A stretch of DNA of 17,852 nucleotides from CAYMTN01 sp964393335 (lineage in GTDB: Bacteria; Chloroflexota; Anaerolineae; Aggregatilineales; Aggregatilineaceae): positions 1 to 17,852 of the forward strand of contig CAYMTN010000104.1 in assembly GCA_964393335.1 (NCBI GenBank), read 5' to 3'. The notes under the pieces are model-generated. The model searched no databases, had not been told where the DNA came from, and saw nothing but the letters and a program-made list of their open reading frames with translations. Shown here piece by piece: positions 7,647-14,943 of the stretch; position 1 is the first letter of the stretch, and each line of letters begins with the position of its first letter. The position numbers and the translations under genes are program-made.

Positions 7647-7801
7647 GAAATGTACCTAGAGTTTTCTGCTAAATCTCAATTTACTTTTTGGGCACAATCC
7701 CCACGCGGGTACGACAGTCGTTCACCAGGCTTGTACGAGGTGGTTCATGAATTTCACGGCAGATCGCAAGGTGTGATCGCCGGTCACAGAAGGGAGTCCC
7801 T

Positions 7802-8338
7802 ATGCGTATGATAGCTGGCTTGTCGTTAAGGCAGCGGCTTCTGATCGGCGGGGCAGTCGCCGGGCTGGTCGTTGTCGTCGTTGCGGTACTTCTAGTTGTC
7901 ATCTCACAAACCGATGCTGCCGGCGGGCAGCCCATCGCGTTTAACCATGAGATACATGCAGCGAATGGGATCCAATGCCAATTCTGCCATACCGGCGTCA
8001 CCAAATCACCGGTTGCGGGCATTCCCAGCGTCGAAAAATGTATGGGCTGTCATGAACACATCGCAACAGATAATCCGGAGATTCAAAAACTGACTGGCTA
8101 TTGGGACCGGCAGGAACCGATAGAGTGGGTGCGCGTCAACCAGGAACCCAGTTATGTCTACTTCAACCACAAGTCGCATATTGCGGCGGGCCTGAACTGC
8201 GGCTCGTGTCATGGCGATGTTGCCAGCATGACGGTGGCCGAGCAAGTTGTCGACATGAACATGGGTTTTTGTGTGAACTGCCATGCCGAACAAGAAAATG
8301 GCGAGGCGTTGCGCGATTGTGTTGTCTGCCATCGTTAG
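7802..8338 (+). CDS. actA: Alternative complex III subunit A, pentahaem cytochrome c
   Basis: 178 aa. One N-terminal membrane anchor (about 12-35) is followed by an extracytoplasmic domain with five CxxCH haem-binding motifs: C59-H63, C80-H84, C133-H137, C157-H161 and C173-H177. Several His residues in FNHEIH, FNHKSH and EHI can serve as distal ligands. ActA is known as the pentahaem subunit that passes electrons out of alternative complex III, which oxidises quinol in the membrane in place of the bc1 complex. The AAGGGAG at 7790-7796 lies 5 nt before the ATG at 7802; a second in-frame ATG at 7808 is possible. The stop codon is embedded in the ribosome site of the next gene. Confidence 0.92.
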   Translation: MRMIAGLSLRQRLLIGGAVAGLVVVVVAVLLVVISQTDAAGGQPIAFNHEIHAANGIQCQFCHTGVTKSPVAGIPSVEKCMGCHEHIATDNPEIQKLTGYWDRQEPIEWVRVNQEPSYVYFNHKSHIAAGLNCGSCHGDVASMTVAEQVVDMNMGFCVNCHAEQENGEALRDCVVCHR

Positions 8339-8347
8339 GAGCTGACT

Positions 8348-10549
8348 ATGACGAATTTTACACGTCGTGATTTTTTGAAGATTAGTGCGGCAGGTACGGC
8401 CACAGCGATCTTGGCAGGATGCAGCCAGGAAACGCAGCGTTATGTCAAGCTGGAACCGTATGTTCGCGCGCCCGAAGAACAATTGGCCGGTGTGCCAACC
8501 TGGTTCGCCAGCACGTGCCGCCAGTGCCCGGCAGGGTGTGGCATCCTGGTGCGGATTATGAACGGTCGTGCCGTCAAAATCGAAGGCAATCCGGAACATC
8601 CGGTCAACCGGGGGAAACTGTGCGCACGAGGGCAGGCCGGGCTGCAATTACTCTACAACCCGGACCGGGTGACAGGCGCTGTGCAACATGAGAAACGCGG
8701 GGATCGCAGCTTCAAGCCGGTCGCGTGGAACGACGCGATCAATACGCTGTACGAAAAAACCGATGCAGCAGGTGGCGCGGTAGCCGTATGGACCGGTTCG
8801 ACGACGTCCGGCCATCTGTATGACTTGTTTGCACGCTTCGCCAACGCTCTGGGCGCACCCGCCCCGCTGCGTTATGACCTGTATTCAGGCTTGAATGGGT
8901 ATGATGTGCTGGCATCGGCCAATGAGAATCTGTTCGGGAAGGCCGGGCTGCCAACGTATGATCTCGGCCAGGCGGACACCATTTTCTCGTTTGGGGCGGA
9001 CTTCTTGGGGACATGGTTATCCGCCACCGGCTTTGGCGTGGAATACGGCAAGTTCCGCAGCCAGGAGTTCAGCCTGCGTGGTTATCTGGTACAGTTCGAG
9101 CCGAGGATGACCAACACCGGCGCAAAAGCGGATCGCTGGGTGCCGGTGCAGCCCGGTGCGGAGGCGCTCGTCGCGCAGGCTGTCGCGCGCATCATCGCCG
9201 ATGAAGGATTCGGGCCGCCAGATCGTGTTGATCGCGCGAAATCACTGGCCGGTGATGTATCGGTCGAAGATGCGGCGGCTGCCTGTGAAATTTCGCCCGA
9301 CGACCTGGTTGGGCTGGCGCAGTTGTTTGCCGCTGCCGATCATCCGGTCGCGTTACCGGGCGATGTCCTGACCGGGCGGAATGATGCCGCTGCGGCTGTA
9401 ATGGCCGTCCAGGCGCTGAATGTCATTGCAGGTGTGACAGGTCAATCCGGCGGCATGTCGGTGACGCCGGATGTGCCGGCATCGAATCTGGTGGCCCCGC
9501 CGGCTTCATCTTATGCGGACGCGCTGGCTTTGATCGACCGTATGAAAAACGGCGAGATCAAGGTGTTGTTTGTTCACGGTGCGAATCCCGCGTTTGACCT
9601 GCCGGACGACGCAGGATTTGTCGAGGCGCTGGATCAGGTTGAAACGGTCGTTTCCTTCAATTCTATGGTGGATGAAACGGGCGTGTACGCCGACTATATC
9701 CTGCCCGACCGCGTGTACCTCGAAGGGTGGGGCTACGAAGTTGTCCAGCCCGGATTCCAGGGGCTGCCGGTCGTCGGCAGCCAACAGCCGGTTGTGCAGC
9801 CGCTTAATGACATTCACTCGACCGGTGACGTGCTGCTCACGCTGGTCAAGGGCATCCCGGCGGCGGCTGAAGCGCTGCCCTGGGATGACGAAGTTGGTTA
9901 TCTGAAGGACATGATCGCCGAACTGCCGAAGGGTGCCAGCGGCGGTGATGATAATGACGTGCGCTGGGCACGCTTTTTGCAGCATGGCGGCTGGTGGCCC
10001 GAATCAGCGCCGGACCAGGCGTTGACGCTGGTGGCATCTGGCCCGGTCGATGTCGCGCCAGTGACCTACCAGGGCAGCGAGGATGACTACCCCTATTTCC
10101 TGCATCCGTTTATGTCGGTGCTGCTCAGCGATGGGCGCGGTGCCAGCCTGCCCTGGCTGCAAGGAGCGCCCGACCCGATGACGACCATCGCGTGGCAGAC
10201 GTGGGTCGAGCTGAATCCTCAAACCGCTGACAAGCTCGACGTGAAAAACGGTGATATTGTGTCGGTCGAGTCGCCGTATGGGCAAATCGAAGCGCCGGTG
10301 TATGTTTTCCCGGCAATCCGGCCAGACACGGTGGCGATACCGTTGGGGCAGGGGCACAGCGATCTTGGGCGTTATGCACGCAAACGCGGTTCTAGCGTCC
10401 TGCGCCTGATTGGTGGGACAGGTGATGAATCGGGTGGGCTGGCCTGGGCGAATGTGCGCGTCAAGCTCAGCAAGACGAATGATACTAAGAAACTGGCGCT
10501 GCTTGAAAGCACCATTGAAACCGACGCAAACGCCGAGATTCCGTTTTAA
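8348..10549 (+). CDS. actB1: Alternative complex III subunit B, molybdopterin-oxidoreductase-like part (ActB1)
   Basis: 733 aa. The N-terminus has a Tat motif (TRRDFLK, 5-11) followed by a lipobox LAGC with C25, so it is probably exported folded and lipid-anchored. A complete Cys quartet C57-C60-C64-C92 follows, as in the N-terminal cluster of molybdopterin oxidoreductases, then a MopB fold with a C-terminal beta-barrel-like region (near ELNPQTADKLDVKNGDIVSV). No Cys or Sec occupies the usual molybdenum-ligand region, in line with published ACIII structures, where this domain has no Mo cofactor. Its role is structural, close to the Fe-S domain. In characterised Chloroflexus and Rhodothermus complexes B1 and B2 form one chain of about 1000 aa; here they are two genes. 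A TAGGAG ribosome site lies 7 nt before the start. Confidence 0.9.
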   Translation: MTNFTRRDFLKISAAGTATAILAGCSQETQRYVKLEPYVRAPEEQLAGVPTWFASTCRQCPAGCGILVRIMNGRAVKIEGNPEHPVNRGKLCARGQAGLQLLYNPDRVTGAVQHEKRGDRSFKPVAWNDAINTLYEKTDAAGGAVAVWTGSTTSGHLYDLFARFANALGAPAPLRYDLYSGLNGYDVLASANENLFGKAGLPTYDLGQADTIFSFGADFLGTWLSATGFGVEYGKFRSQEFSLRGYLVQFEPRMTNTGAKADRWVPVQPGAEALVAQAVARIIADEGFGPPDRVDRAKSLAGDVSVEDAAAACEISPDDLVGLAQLFAAADHPVALPGDVLTGRNDAAAAVMAVQALNVIAGVTGQSGGMSVTPDVPASNLVAPPASSYADALALIDRMKNGEIKVLFVHGANPAFDLPDDAGFVEALDQVETVVSFNSMVDETGVYADYILPDRVYLEGWGYEVVQPGFQGLPVVGSQQPVVQPLNDIHSTGDVLLTLVKGIPAAAEALPWDDEVGYLKDMIAELPKGASGGDDNDVRWARFLQHGGWWPESAPDQALTLVASGPVDVAPVTYQGSEDDYPYFLHPFMSVLLSDGRGASLPWLQGAPDPMTTIAWQTWVELNPQTADKLDVKNGDIVSVESPYGQIEAPVYVFPAIRPDTVAIPLGQGHSDLGRYARKRGSSVLRLIGGTGDESGGLAWANVRVKLSKTNDTKKLALLESTIETDANAEIPF

Positions 10550-10589
10550 GTAGCTGGAACCCGTGAGCGACAGAGGAGTGAATGGATTT

Positions 10590-11312
10590 ATGGCCGAAGC
10601 AAAAGACACCGAACGCAAATGGACCATGATCGTTGATCTCGATAAGTGTACGGGTTGTCAGGCTTGTGTTGTGGCGTGCCACGCCGAGAATAATGTCCCG
10701 ACCCCGAGTGAGAAATATGTGGTCGATGGTCGCGCGAATCACTGGATACGGATCGAACGGTATTGGGAAGGCGAGTATCCCAACGTAAAGGCGCGCTTTT
10801 TGCCGGTTTTTTGCCAGCAGTGCGGGTCCGCGCCTTGCGAGCCGGTATGTCCGGTGTACGCATCGTATCACAGTGAAGAAGAGAACCTGAATGTCCAGGT
10901 CTATAACCGCTGTGTGGGGACGCGTTATTGCGGCAACAACTGCCCTTACCGGGTGCGCATATTCAACTGGGAAGCGCCGCACTTCGACGCGCCGCTCGAA
11001 CAGCAGCTAAACCCGGACGTGACCGTGCGGGGACCCGGTGTGATGGAGAAATGTACGTTTTGTATCCAGCGCATCCGGCGCGGCCTGGAAACTGCGGACG
11101 CCGAAGGCCGCCCAATTGAAGACGGTGAGGTGGTGCCTGCTTGTGCCCAGGCATGCCCGACACAGGCTCTTGTATTTGGCAACAAAAACGACGAAAACAG
11201 CCGTGTCGCGCAGATGCTGCCGGATGATCGCCAGTTCAAGTTGTTGGAGAGCCTGGGCACCGAAACGGCGGTCTATTACCTGAAAGGGGGAGAAACACAT
11301 GTTGGACCATAG
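10590..11312 (+). CDS. actB2: Alternative complex III subunit B, 4-cluster ferredoxin part (ActB2)
   Basis: 240 aa, related to NrfC/PsrB/DmsB-type ferredoxin subunits. Four Cys groups are visible: CTGCQACVVAC; CQQCGSAPCEPVCPVYAS; CVGTRYCGNNCPYRVRIFNW; and CTFC with a distant CAQACPTQALVFG. They should hold four Fe-S clusters (three 4Fe-4S and one 3Fe-4S in studied complexes) that carry electrons from quinol to the ActA haems. The frame opens earlier at GTG 10563, but GAGGAG (10573-10578) points to ATG 10590, giving MAEAKDTERKW. There is no signal peptide, so it probably crosses the membrane with its Tat-bearing partner ActB1. The 3' end overlaps ActC by 14 nt, a sign of coupled translation. 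Confidence 0.92.
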   Translation: MAEAKDTERKWTMIVDLDKCTGCQACVVACHAENNVPTPSEKYVVDGRANHWIRIERYWEGEYPNVKARFLPVFCQQCGSAPCEPVCPVYASYHSEEENLNVQVYNRCVGTRYCGNNCPYRVRIFNWEAPHFDAPLEQQLNPDVTVRGPGVMEKCTFCIQRIRRGLETADAEGRPIEDGEVVPACAQACPTQALVFGNKNDENSRVAQMLPDDRQFKLLESLGTETAVYYLKGGETHVGP

Positions 11313-12756
11313 CGCGGCAAGTGGACCTTTCTGGGAACAGGCGACTCCTGAGGACGAGCGTCTTGCAGCACAACTCAGACACGTGCGTGAAGAACACCTC
11401 CTGCTTGACGCACGCCCTCCGGCGGCGAGCAACGCGATTATGCTTGCCGCCATGCGCAAAACCGGCCCGTCGTTCTGGCTGCCGGTGCTCGGCTTAGGCG
11501 GGTTGGTGACGGCGTTTTTGATCACCTGGTTCCTGCAGATGTTGTACGGGCTGAGTATCACCGGGCTGAATCGCACCGTGATGTGGGGGCCATACATCGT
11601 TAACCTGGTGTATTTTATCGGCATCGGCCATGCGGGTACCTTTATCTCGGCGGCGCTGCGCCTGATGCGCATGGACTTCCGGCGGCCTATCGCACGCGCT
11701 GCCGAAACCGTCACGTTGTTTGGCCTGTCGATGGCCGCGCTGTTTCCGCTTATTCATGTTGGGCGCGTGTGGAAGATTTTTTACGTGCTGCCAATCCCTA
11801 ACCAACGCCAGTTGTGGCCGAATTTTCATTCGCCGTTGTTGTGGGATGCTACCGCTATCACGACCTACTTGATCGGCAGCACGATTTTCCTCTATATCTC
11901 CCTGATTCCAGACGTGGCGATGACGCGCGACCATACTACCGGGCGCTGGCACGCTTTCTACAAGGCGCTGGCGATGGGCTGGCGCGGCACCGAAACCGAG
12001 TGGTTCCGGCTCGAACGTTTGGCCGACATCCTGGCGTATGTGATCGTGCCGGTGATGTTCTCCGTGCACACGATTGTGTCATGGGACTTCGCGATGTCGA
12101 TCCAACCGGGCTGGCACAGCACGATCTTCGGTCCGTACTTCATCATCGGCGCGTTGTATTCCGGCGTGGCGGCTGTGATCATGGTGATGGTGATCATTCG
12201 AAAATCGATGCGTATGGGGTATTTCATCCGTGAGGAACACTTCAACGCAATGGGAATCTTCTTGATGATTCTGGCGATGGCCTGGGTGTACTTCTACTTT
12301 GCAGAGTGGATCACGAACTGGTACGGCAACCTGCCACCCGAACGGGCGATTCAGCAGATGCTGACCGGCCCGCTGGCTCCGCTGTTTTATCTGATGATCA
12401 TCAGCAACGTGATCGTGCCGTTAGGGACGCTGTGGTCCGGGCGGGTGCGTAGATCGCTGCCGGCGATCTTTGTCGTGGCGGTCTTTGTCCAGATCGGCAT
12501 GTATGTGGAACGCGTGGTGATCATCCCCGGCAGCCTGTCACGGCCCGAAATGCGTTTCAACTGGGTGAACTATACGCCACATGTGCCCGAAATATTGATC
12601 ACAGCGGGGACGTTTGGTTTTCTGGCGTTTTTGTACCTGCTGTTCACGCGAATCATCCCGATCATCCCGGTTTGGGAGGTCTACGAAGGGCAAGCCATGC
12701 AAACAACGCGCCAGGTTGGCCGGGCCATTTTGCCGACGCGCACAGAATCGCATTAG
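11299..12756 (+). CDS. actC: Alternative complex III subunit C, NrfD/PsrC-type membrane protein
   Basis: 485 aa with a hydrophilic N-terminus (about 1-57) and about ten membrane spans after it. Family-typical segments are visible: YFIGIGHAGTFISAALRL, RAAETVTLFGL with AALFPLIHVGR, PNQRQLWPNFHSPLLWD, and IPDVAMTRD. In ACIII the NrfD subunit forms the quinol site next to the Fe-S subunit and is proposed to contain a proton path. The ATG at 11299 is preceded by AAAGGGGGAG and lies inside the end of ActB2. The stop codon TAG is followed directly by GAGGAG, the ribosome site of the next gene. Only one NrfD-type gene is found in the locus, whereas the canonical locus has a second, ActF. Confidence 0.93.
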   Translation: MLDHSAASGPFWEQATPEDERLAAQLRHVREEHLLLDARPPAASNAIMLAAMRKTGPSFWLPVLGLGGLVTAFLITWFLQMLYGLSITGLNRTVMWGPYIVNLVYFIGIGHAGTFISAALRLMRMDFRRPIARAAETVTLFGLSMAALFPLIHVGRVWKIFYVLPIPNQRQLWPNFHSPLLWDATAITTYLIGSTIFLYISLIPDVAMTRDHTTGRWHAFYKALAMGWRGTETEWFRLERLADILAYVIVPVMFSVHTIVSWDFAMSIQPGWHSTIFGPYFIIGALYSGVAAVIMVMVIIRKSMRMGYFIREEHFNAMGIFLMILAMAWVYFYFAEWITNWYGNLPPERAIQQMLTGPLAPLFYLMIISNVIVPLGTLWSGRVRRSLPAIFVVAVFVQIGMYVERVVIIPGSLSRPEMRFNWVNYTPHVPEILITAGTFGFLAFLYLLFTRIIPIIPVWEVYEGQAMQTTRQVGRAILPTRTESH

Positions 12757-12765
12757 GAGGAGACG

Positions 12766-13821
12766 ATGGCCGACTTCATGTTGTTCGGGTTGTTTGACAA
12801 TGTTGCGATTACGGCGGACGTCATCGACGAGGTGGAAGGGCTTGGCATCACCCACGACCAGATCACGGTGATGTCCAGCGTGCCCTACCCGTCCAGGTAT
12901 TTCGGGCGAAAATCGCCTCGTTCGTTGTTTTTGCCTTTCGTCGGAATCGGGGCAGTCGTTGGCGCGTTCGTTGCCTTTTTCATCGTCGTGATCACGCCCT
13001 GGCTTTACCCGATCCGGGTTGGTTTTCAGCCCGTGATCGCACCGTTTCCACCATCAGCGATCATGTTTTTCGAGTTTATCTCGTTGGGCATCATGGTGAC
13101 ATCGTTCATCGGCTTTTTGCTCATGAGTCGTTTCCCCAACATGTCACGCCAGATGTACGACGAACGCATCACGGACGGGTATATCGGCGTCCAGGTGGAA
13201 ACCCCGGCGTCACTGGTGGATCAGGTGGCGGGCGTATTCGAGGGGCATCATTCCCACGTCGTCAAACGTGAAGACGCGGCGGCATTCAGATCGCGTCCCT
13301 GGAGCATGATCCTGTTCTGGAACGCCGTTGGAGTGGGCGGGCTGGTGGTGACGGTGATTATTCTGCTGCTGCTGTACAACGTGATCAAAATCCCCTGGAT
13401 CGACCGGATGCACGACACGGTTTCGGTAGCGGCGCAAGAGGGGCCACGCCGCGCGGCTCCCGCTGAGTCGGTGCCTGTTCAGGGACCGGTGCTTATTGCG
13501 GGGCAGCCAGCGACCCAACCACTTGAGGCTACCGACACGTCGATCCAGCGCGGTCAGATGTTGTTTGGCATCAACTGCGCGATATGTCATGGGATGGCGG
13601 GGGATCGCGAAGGCGCTGAGGTCGGCAAGTACTTTCCGGAAATCCCTCAGAATCTCGGTGACCGTGCTCAGGGATTGTCGGATAATGACATCTTCTTGAC
13701 CATTACCAACGGCAACAACCGGATGCCGAGCCTCTCTGAGAACCTGACTCCGGGCGAAACCTGGGACATCGTCAACTACGTTCGCAGCTTGAGTGCGCAG
13801 TCAGGCAGCGCCGGGCAATAA
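12766..13821 (+). CDS. actDE: Fused alternative complex III subunits D and E (ActD-cytochrome c)
   Basis: 351 aa in two parts. Residues 1-175 are ActD (DUF3341-like), opening with FMLFGLFDNVAITADVIDEV and carrying two membrane spans (about 53-78 and 98-121). A third span (about 180-207) leads through an Ala/Pro/Gln linker to a mono-haem cytochrome c domain: C271-C274-H275 in CAICHGMAGD and a probable axial Met in NRMPSL (M320). In studied complexes ActD and ActE are separate proteins, ActE being lipid-anchored. Here the third span replaces the lipid anchor and places the haem outside. Three spans put the N-terminus in the cytoplasm, as expected for ActD. The frame is continuous with no sign of a frameshift. 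Confidence 0.9.
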   Translation: MADFMLFGLFDNVAITADVIDEVEGLGITHDQITVMSSVPYPSRYFGRKSPRSLFLPFVGIGAVVGAFVAFFIVVITPWLYPIRVGFQPVIAPFPPSAIMFFEFISLGIMVTSFIGFLLMSRFPNMSRQMYDERITDGYIGVQVETPASLVDQVAGVFEGHHSHVVKREDAAAFRSRPWSMILFWNAVGVGGLVVTVIILLLLYNVIKIPWIDRMHDTVSVAAQEGPRRAAPAESVPVQGPVLIAGQPATQPLEATDTSIQRGQMLFGINCAICHGMAGDREGAEVGKYFPEIPQNLGDRAQGLSDNDIFLTITNGNNRMPSLSENLTPGETWDIVNYVRSLSAQSGSAGQ

Positions 13822-13876
13822 ATAGTCTAGCTTATGGTGTATGCAGTTTTGGGCGTGTGCCCGGCTGTACAAAAAC

Positions 13877-13881
13877 GGAGG
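13877..13881 (+). promoter_or_regulatory. Ribosome binding site deciding a GTG start
   Basis: GGAGG lies 6 nt before GTG 13888. It selects this GTG over the in-frame ATG at 13834 for the dihaem cytochrome gene. Confidence 0.7.
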
Positions 13882-13887
13882 TCTGTT

Positions 13888-14790
13888 GTGTTCAAACGAA
13901 CCTTAATCGTGATCGTGGTCCTGGTGTCAGGTGGCCTGCTCAGCGCATGTGGAGGCGGGAAACTGGCGAAGGACCTGACGCCGATTCCCACGCTGCCAAA
14001 GGGCGAGGAACCGACGTTGGTTGACGCGCTGCAAGGCGGCGGCACGGCAGCCGCTCCTACCGCTGAGCCGTCGGCTGGCGGCGGCGGGCAGACAGATCAG
14101 GCCCAGCTTGTGACCCTGGGGAAGGATACTTTCACTTCAAATTGCAGCGGCTGTCACGGGGCGCAAGACGGCGCGGGACCCGCGTTTGCCGGCATGGCAG
14201 AACGAGCGGCCACGCGTGTGGCGGGCATGACGGCGGAGGAATACATTCACCAATCTGTCGTGGACCCTGGCGCGTTCGTTGTTGACGGGTTCCCGAATAT
14301 TATGCCTAAGGACTTCAGCACTCAGTTGAGCGATCAACAGATCAACGGGCTGGTCGCCTATATTGTAGCGGAGTCGGGCGGCGGTTCGACGTCGGGCGCA
14401 GCGTCAACGCCGGAAGCGACGGTGGCGCAGGCAGCGACCGCCGCGCCCACCGCTGAGGCAACCACCGAGTCTACGGAAGAAGCAACGCCGGAAGCCACTG
14501 AAGAAACCGTCCAGTCAGGTGATCCCGCCAACGGTGAAACGCTGTTCAGCCAGACGTGCAGCGGCTGTCATGGGGCGCAAGACGGCGCTGGCCCGGCGTT
14601 AACCGGCATAGGCGAGCGGGCGGCCACGCGTGTTGCGGGTATGACGGCGGCGGACTATCTTCACCAGGCCATCGTGGACCCCAGCGCGTACGTCGTCGAA
14701 AGCTTCTCAAACATCATGCCGAAGACGTTTGCTGGCCAGTTTACCGATGAGCAGATCAACGATCTTGTTGCTTATCTTCTGACTCAGTGA
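13888..14790 (+). CDS. Lipoprotein with two tandem cytochrome c domains
   Basis: 300 aa from GTG 13888. With this start the protein begins FKRTLIVIVVLV and has a lipobox LLSAC (C21), a clear lipoprotein signal; the upstream ATG at 13834 would bury it behind 18 extra residues. Two class I cytochrome c domains follow: haem motifs C86-C89-H90 and C224-C227-H228, with axial Met in NIMPK at M139 and M277. The domains are about 65% identical by eye, so they arose by internal duplication. A Thr/Glu/Ala/Pro-rich linker (about 164-210) joins them. Placed 66 nt after the ActDE fusion and before the terminator, it probably accepts electrons from the complex and passes them to a terminal oxidase outside the window. 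A small GGGC-GTGT-GCCC hairpin (13851-13862) lies in the gap. Confidence 0.9.
   Translation: MFKRTLIVIVVLVSGGLLSACGGGKLAKDLTPIPTLPKGEEPTLVDALQGGGTAAAPTAEPSAGGGGQTDQAQLVTLGKDTFTSNCSGCHGAQDGAGPAFAGMAERAATRVAGMTAEEYIHQSVVDPGAFVVDGFPNIMPKDFSTQLSDQQINGLVAYIVAESGGGSTSGAASTPEATVAQAATAAPTAEATTESTEEATPEATEETVQSGDPANGETLFSQTCSGCHGAQDGAGPALTGIGERAATRVAGMTAADYLHQAIVDPSAYVVESFSNIMPKTFAGQFTDEQINDLVAYLLTQ
14107..14787 (+). repeat. Internal duplication encoding two cytochrome c domains
   Basis: The copies run about 14107-14373 and 14521-14787. Both contain CSGCHGAQDGAGPA, ERAATRVAGMTA and NIMPK, and the DNA around the haem motif is nearly identical, which suggests a fairly recent duplication or gene conversion. 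Confidence 0.8.
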
Positions 14791-14824
14791 TGCTGCTCCA
14801 GCCACAACGATCGAGCATAGATAC

Positions 14825-14876
14825 GGCGGCGTTGTTTCGTGATACAGATTACGTGCGACGCCGCCCCTTTGTTTTT
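14825..14876 (+). terminator. Rho-independent terminator after the act locus
   Basis: A 10-bp stem with one G-U pair (GGCGGCGTTG at 14825-14834 with CGACGCCGCC at 14856-14865) and a 21-nt loop is followed by CCTTTGTTTTT. It begins about 35 nt after the dihaem cytochrome stop codon. Confidence 0.75.
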
Positions 14877-14943
14877 AGGACTGAGGTAACTGGTTTGGAT
14901 GGGGTGCTCGTGGTAGGATAGGCGTTATTTCCGGTTACCGATA

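Larger units (their letters stand above)
7373..7801. other. AT-rich divergent control region
   Basis: This gap separates the minus-strand Mur-like operon from the plus-strand respiratory locus. It holds one outward promoter on each strand (listed separately). The part at about 7465-7560 is markedly AT-rich compared with the genes, with short repeats of the type ATGGTT near 7507-7530. A 122-codon plus-strand frame spans 7443-7811, but it has no ribosome site and no recognisable protein pattern, so it is not called. After the plus-strand promoter, a leader of about 150 nt precedes the first act gene; I could not identify a riboswitch or attenuator in it. Confidence 0.6.

Noticed and set aside
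7443..7811. 122-codon plus-strand open frame before actA
   Set aside because: No ribosome site at its start, no recognisable motif, runs across a strong predicted promoter and the actA ribosome site, and overlaps the actA start. Best read as leader and intergenic DNA.
10563..10589. Upstream GTG start for ActB2
   Set aside because: GAGGAG at 10573-10578 lies downstream of this GTG and in front of ATG 10590, so the later start is more likely.
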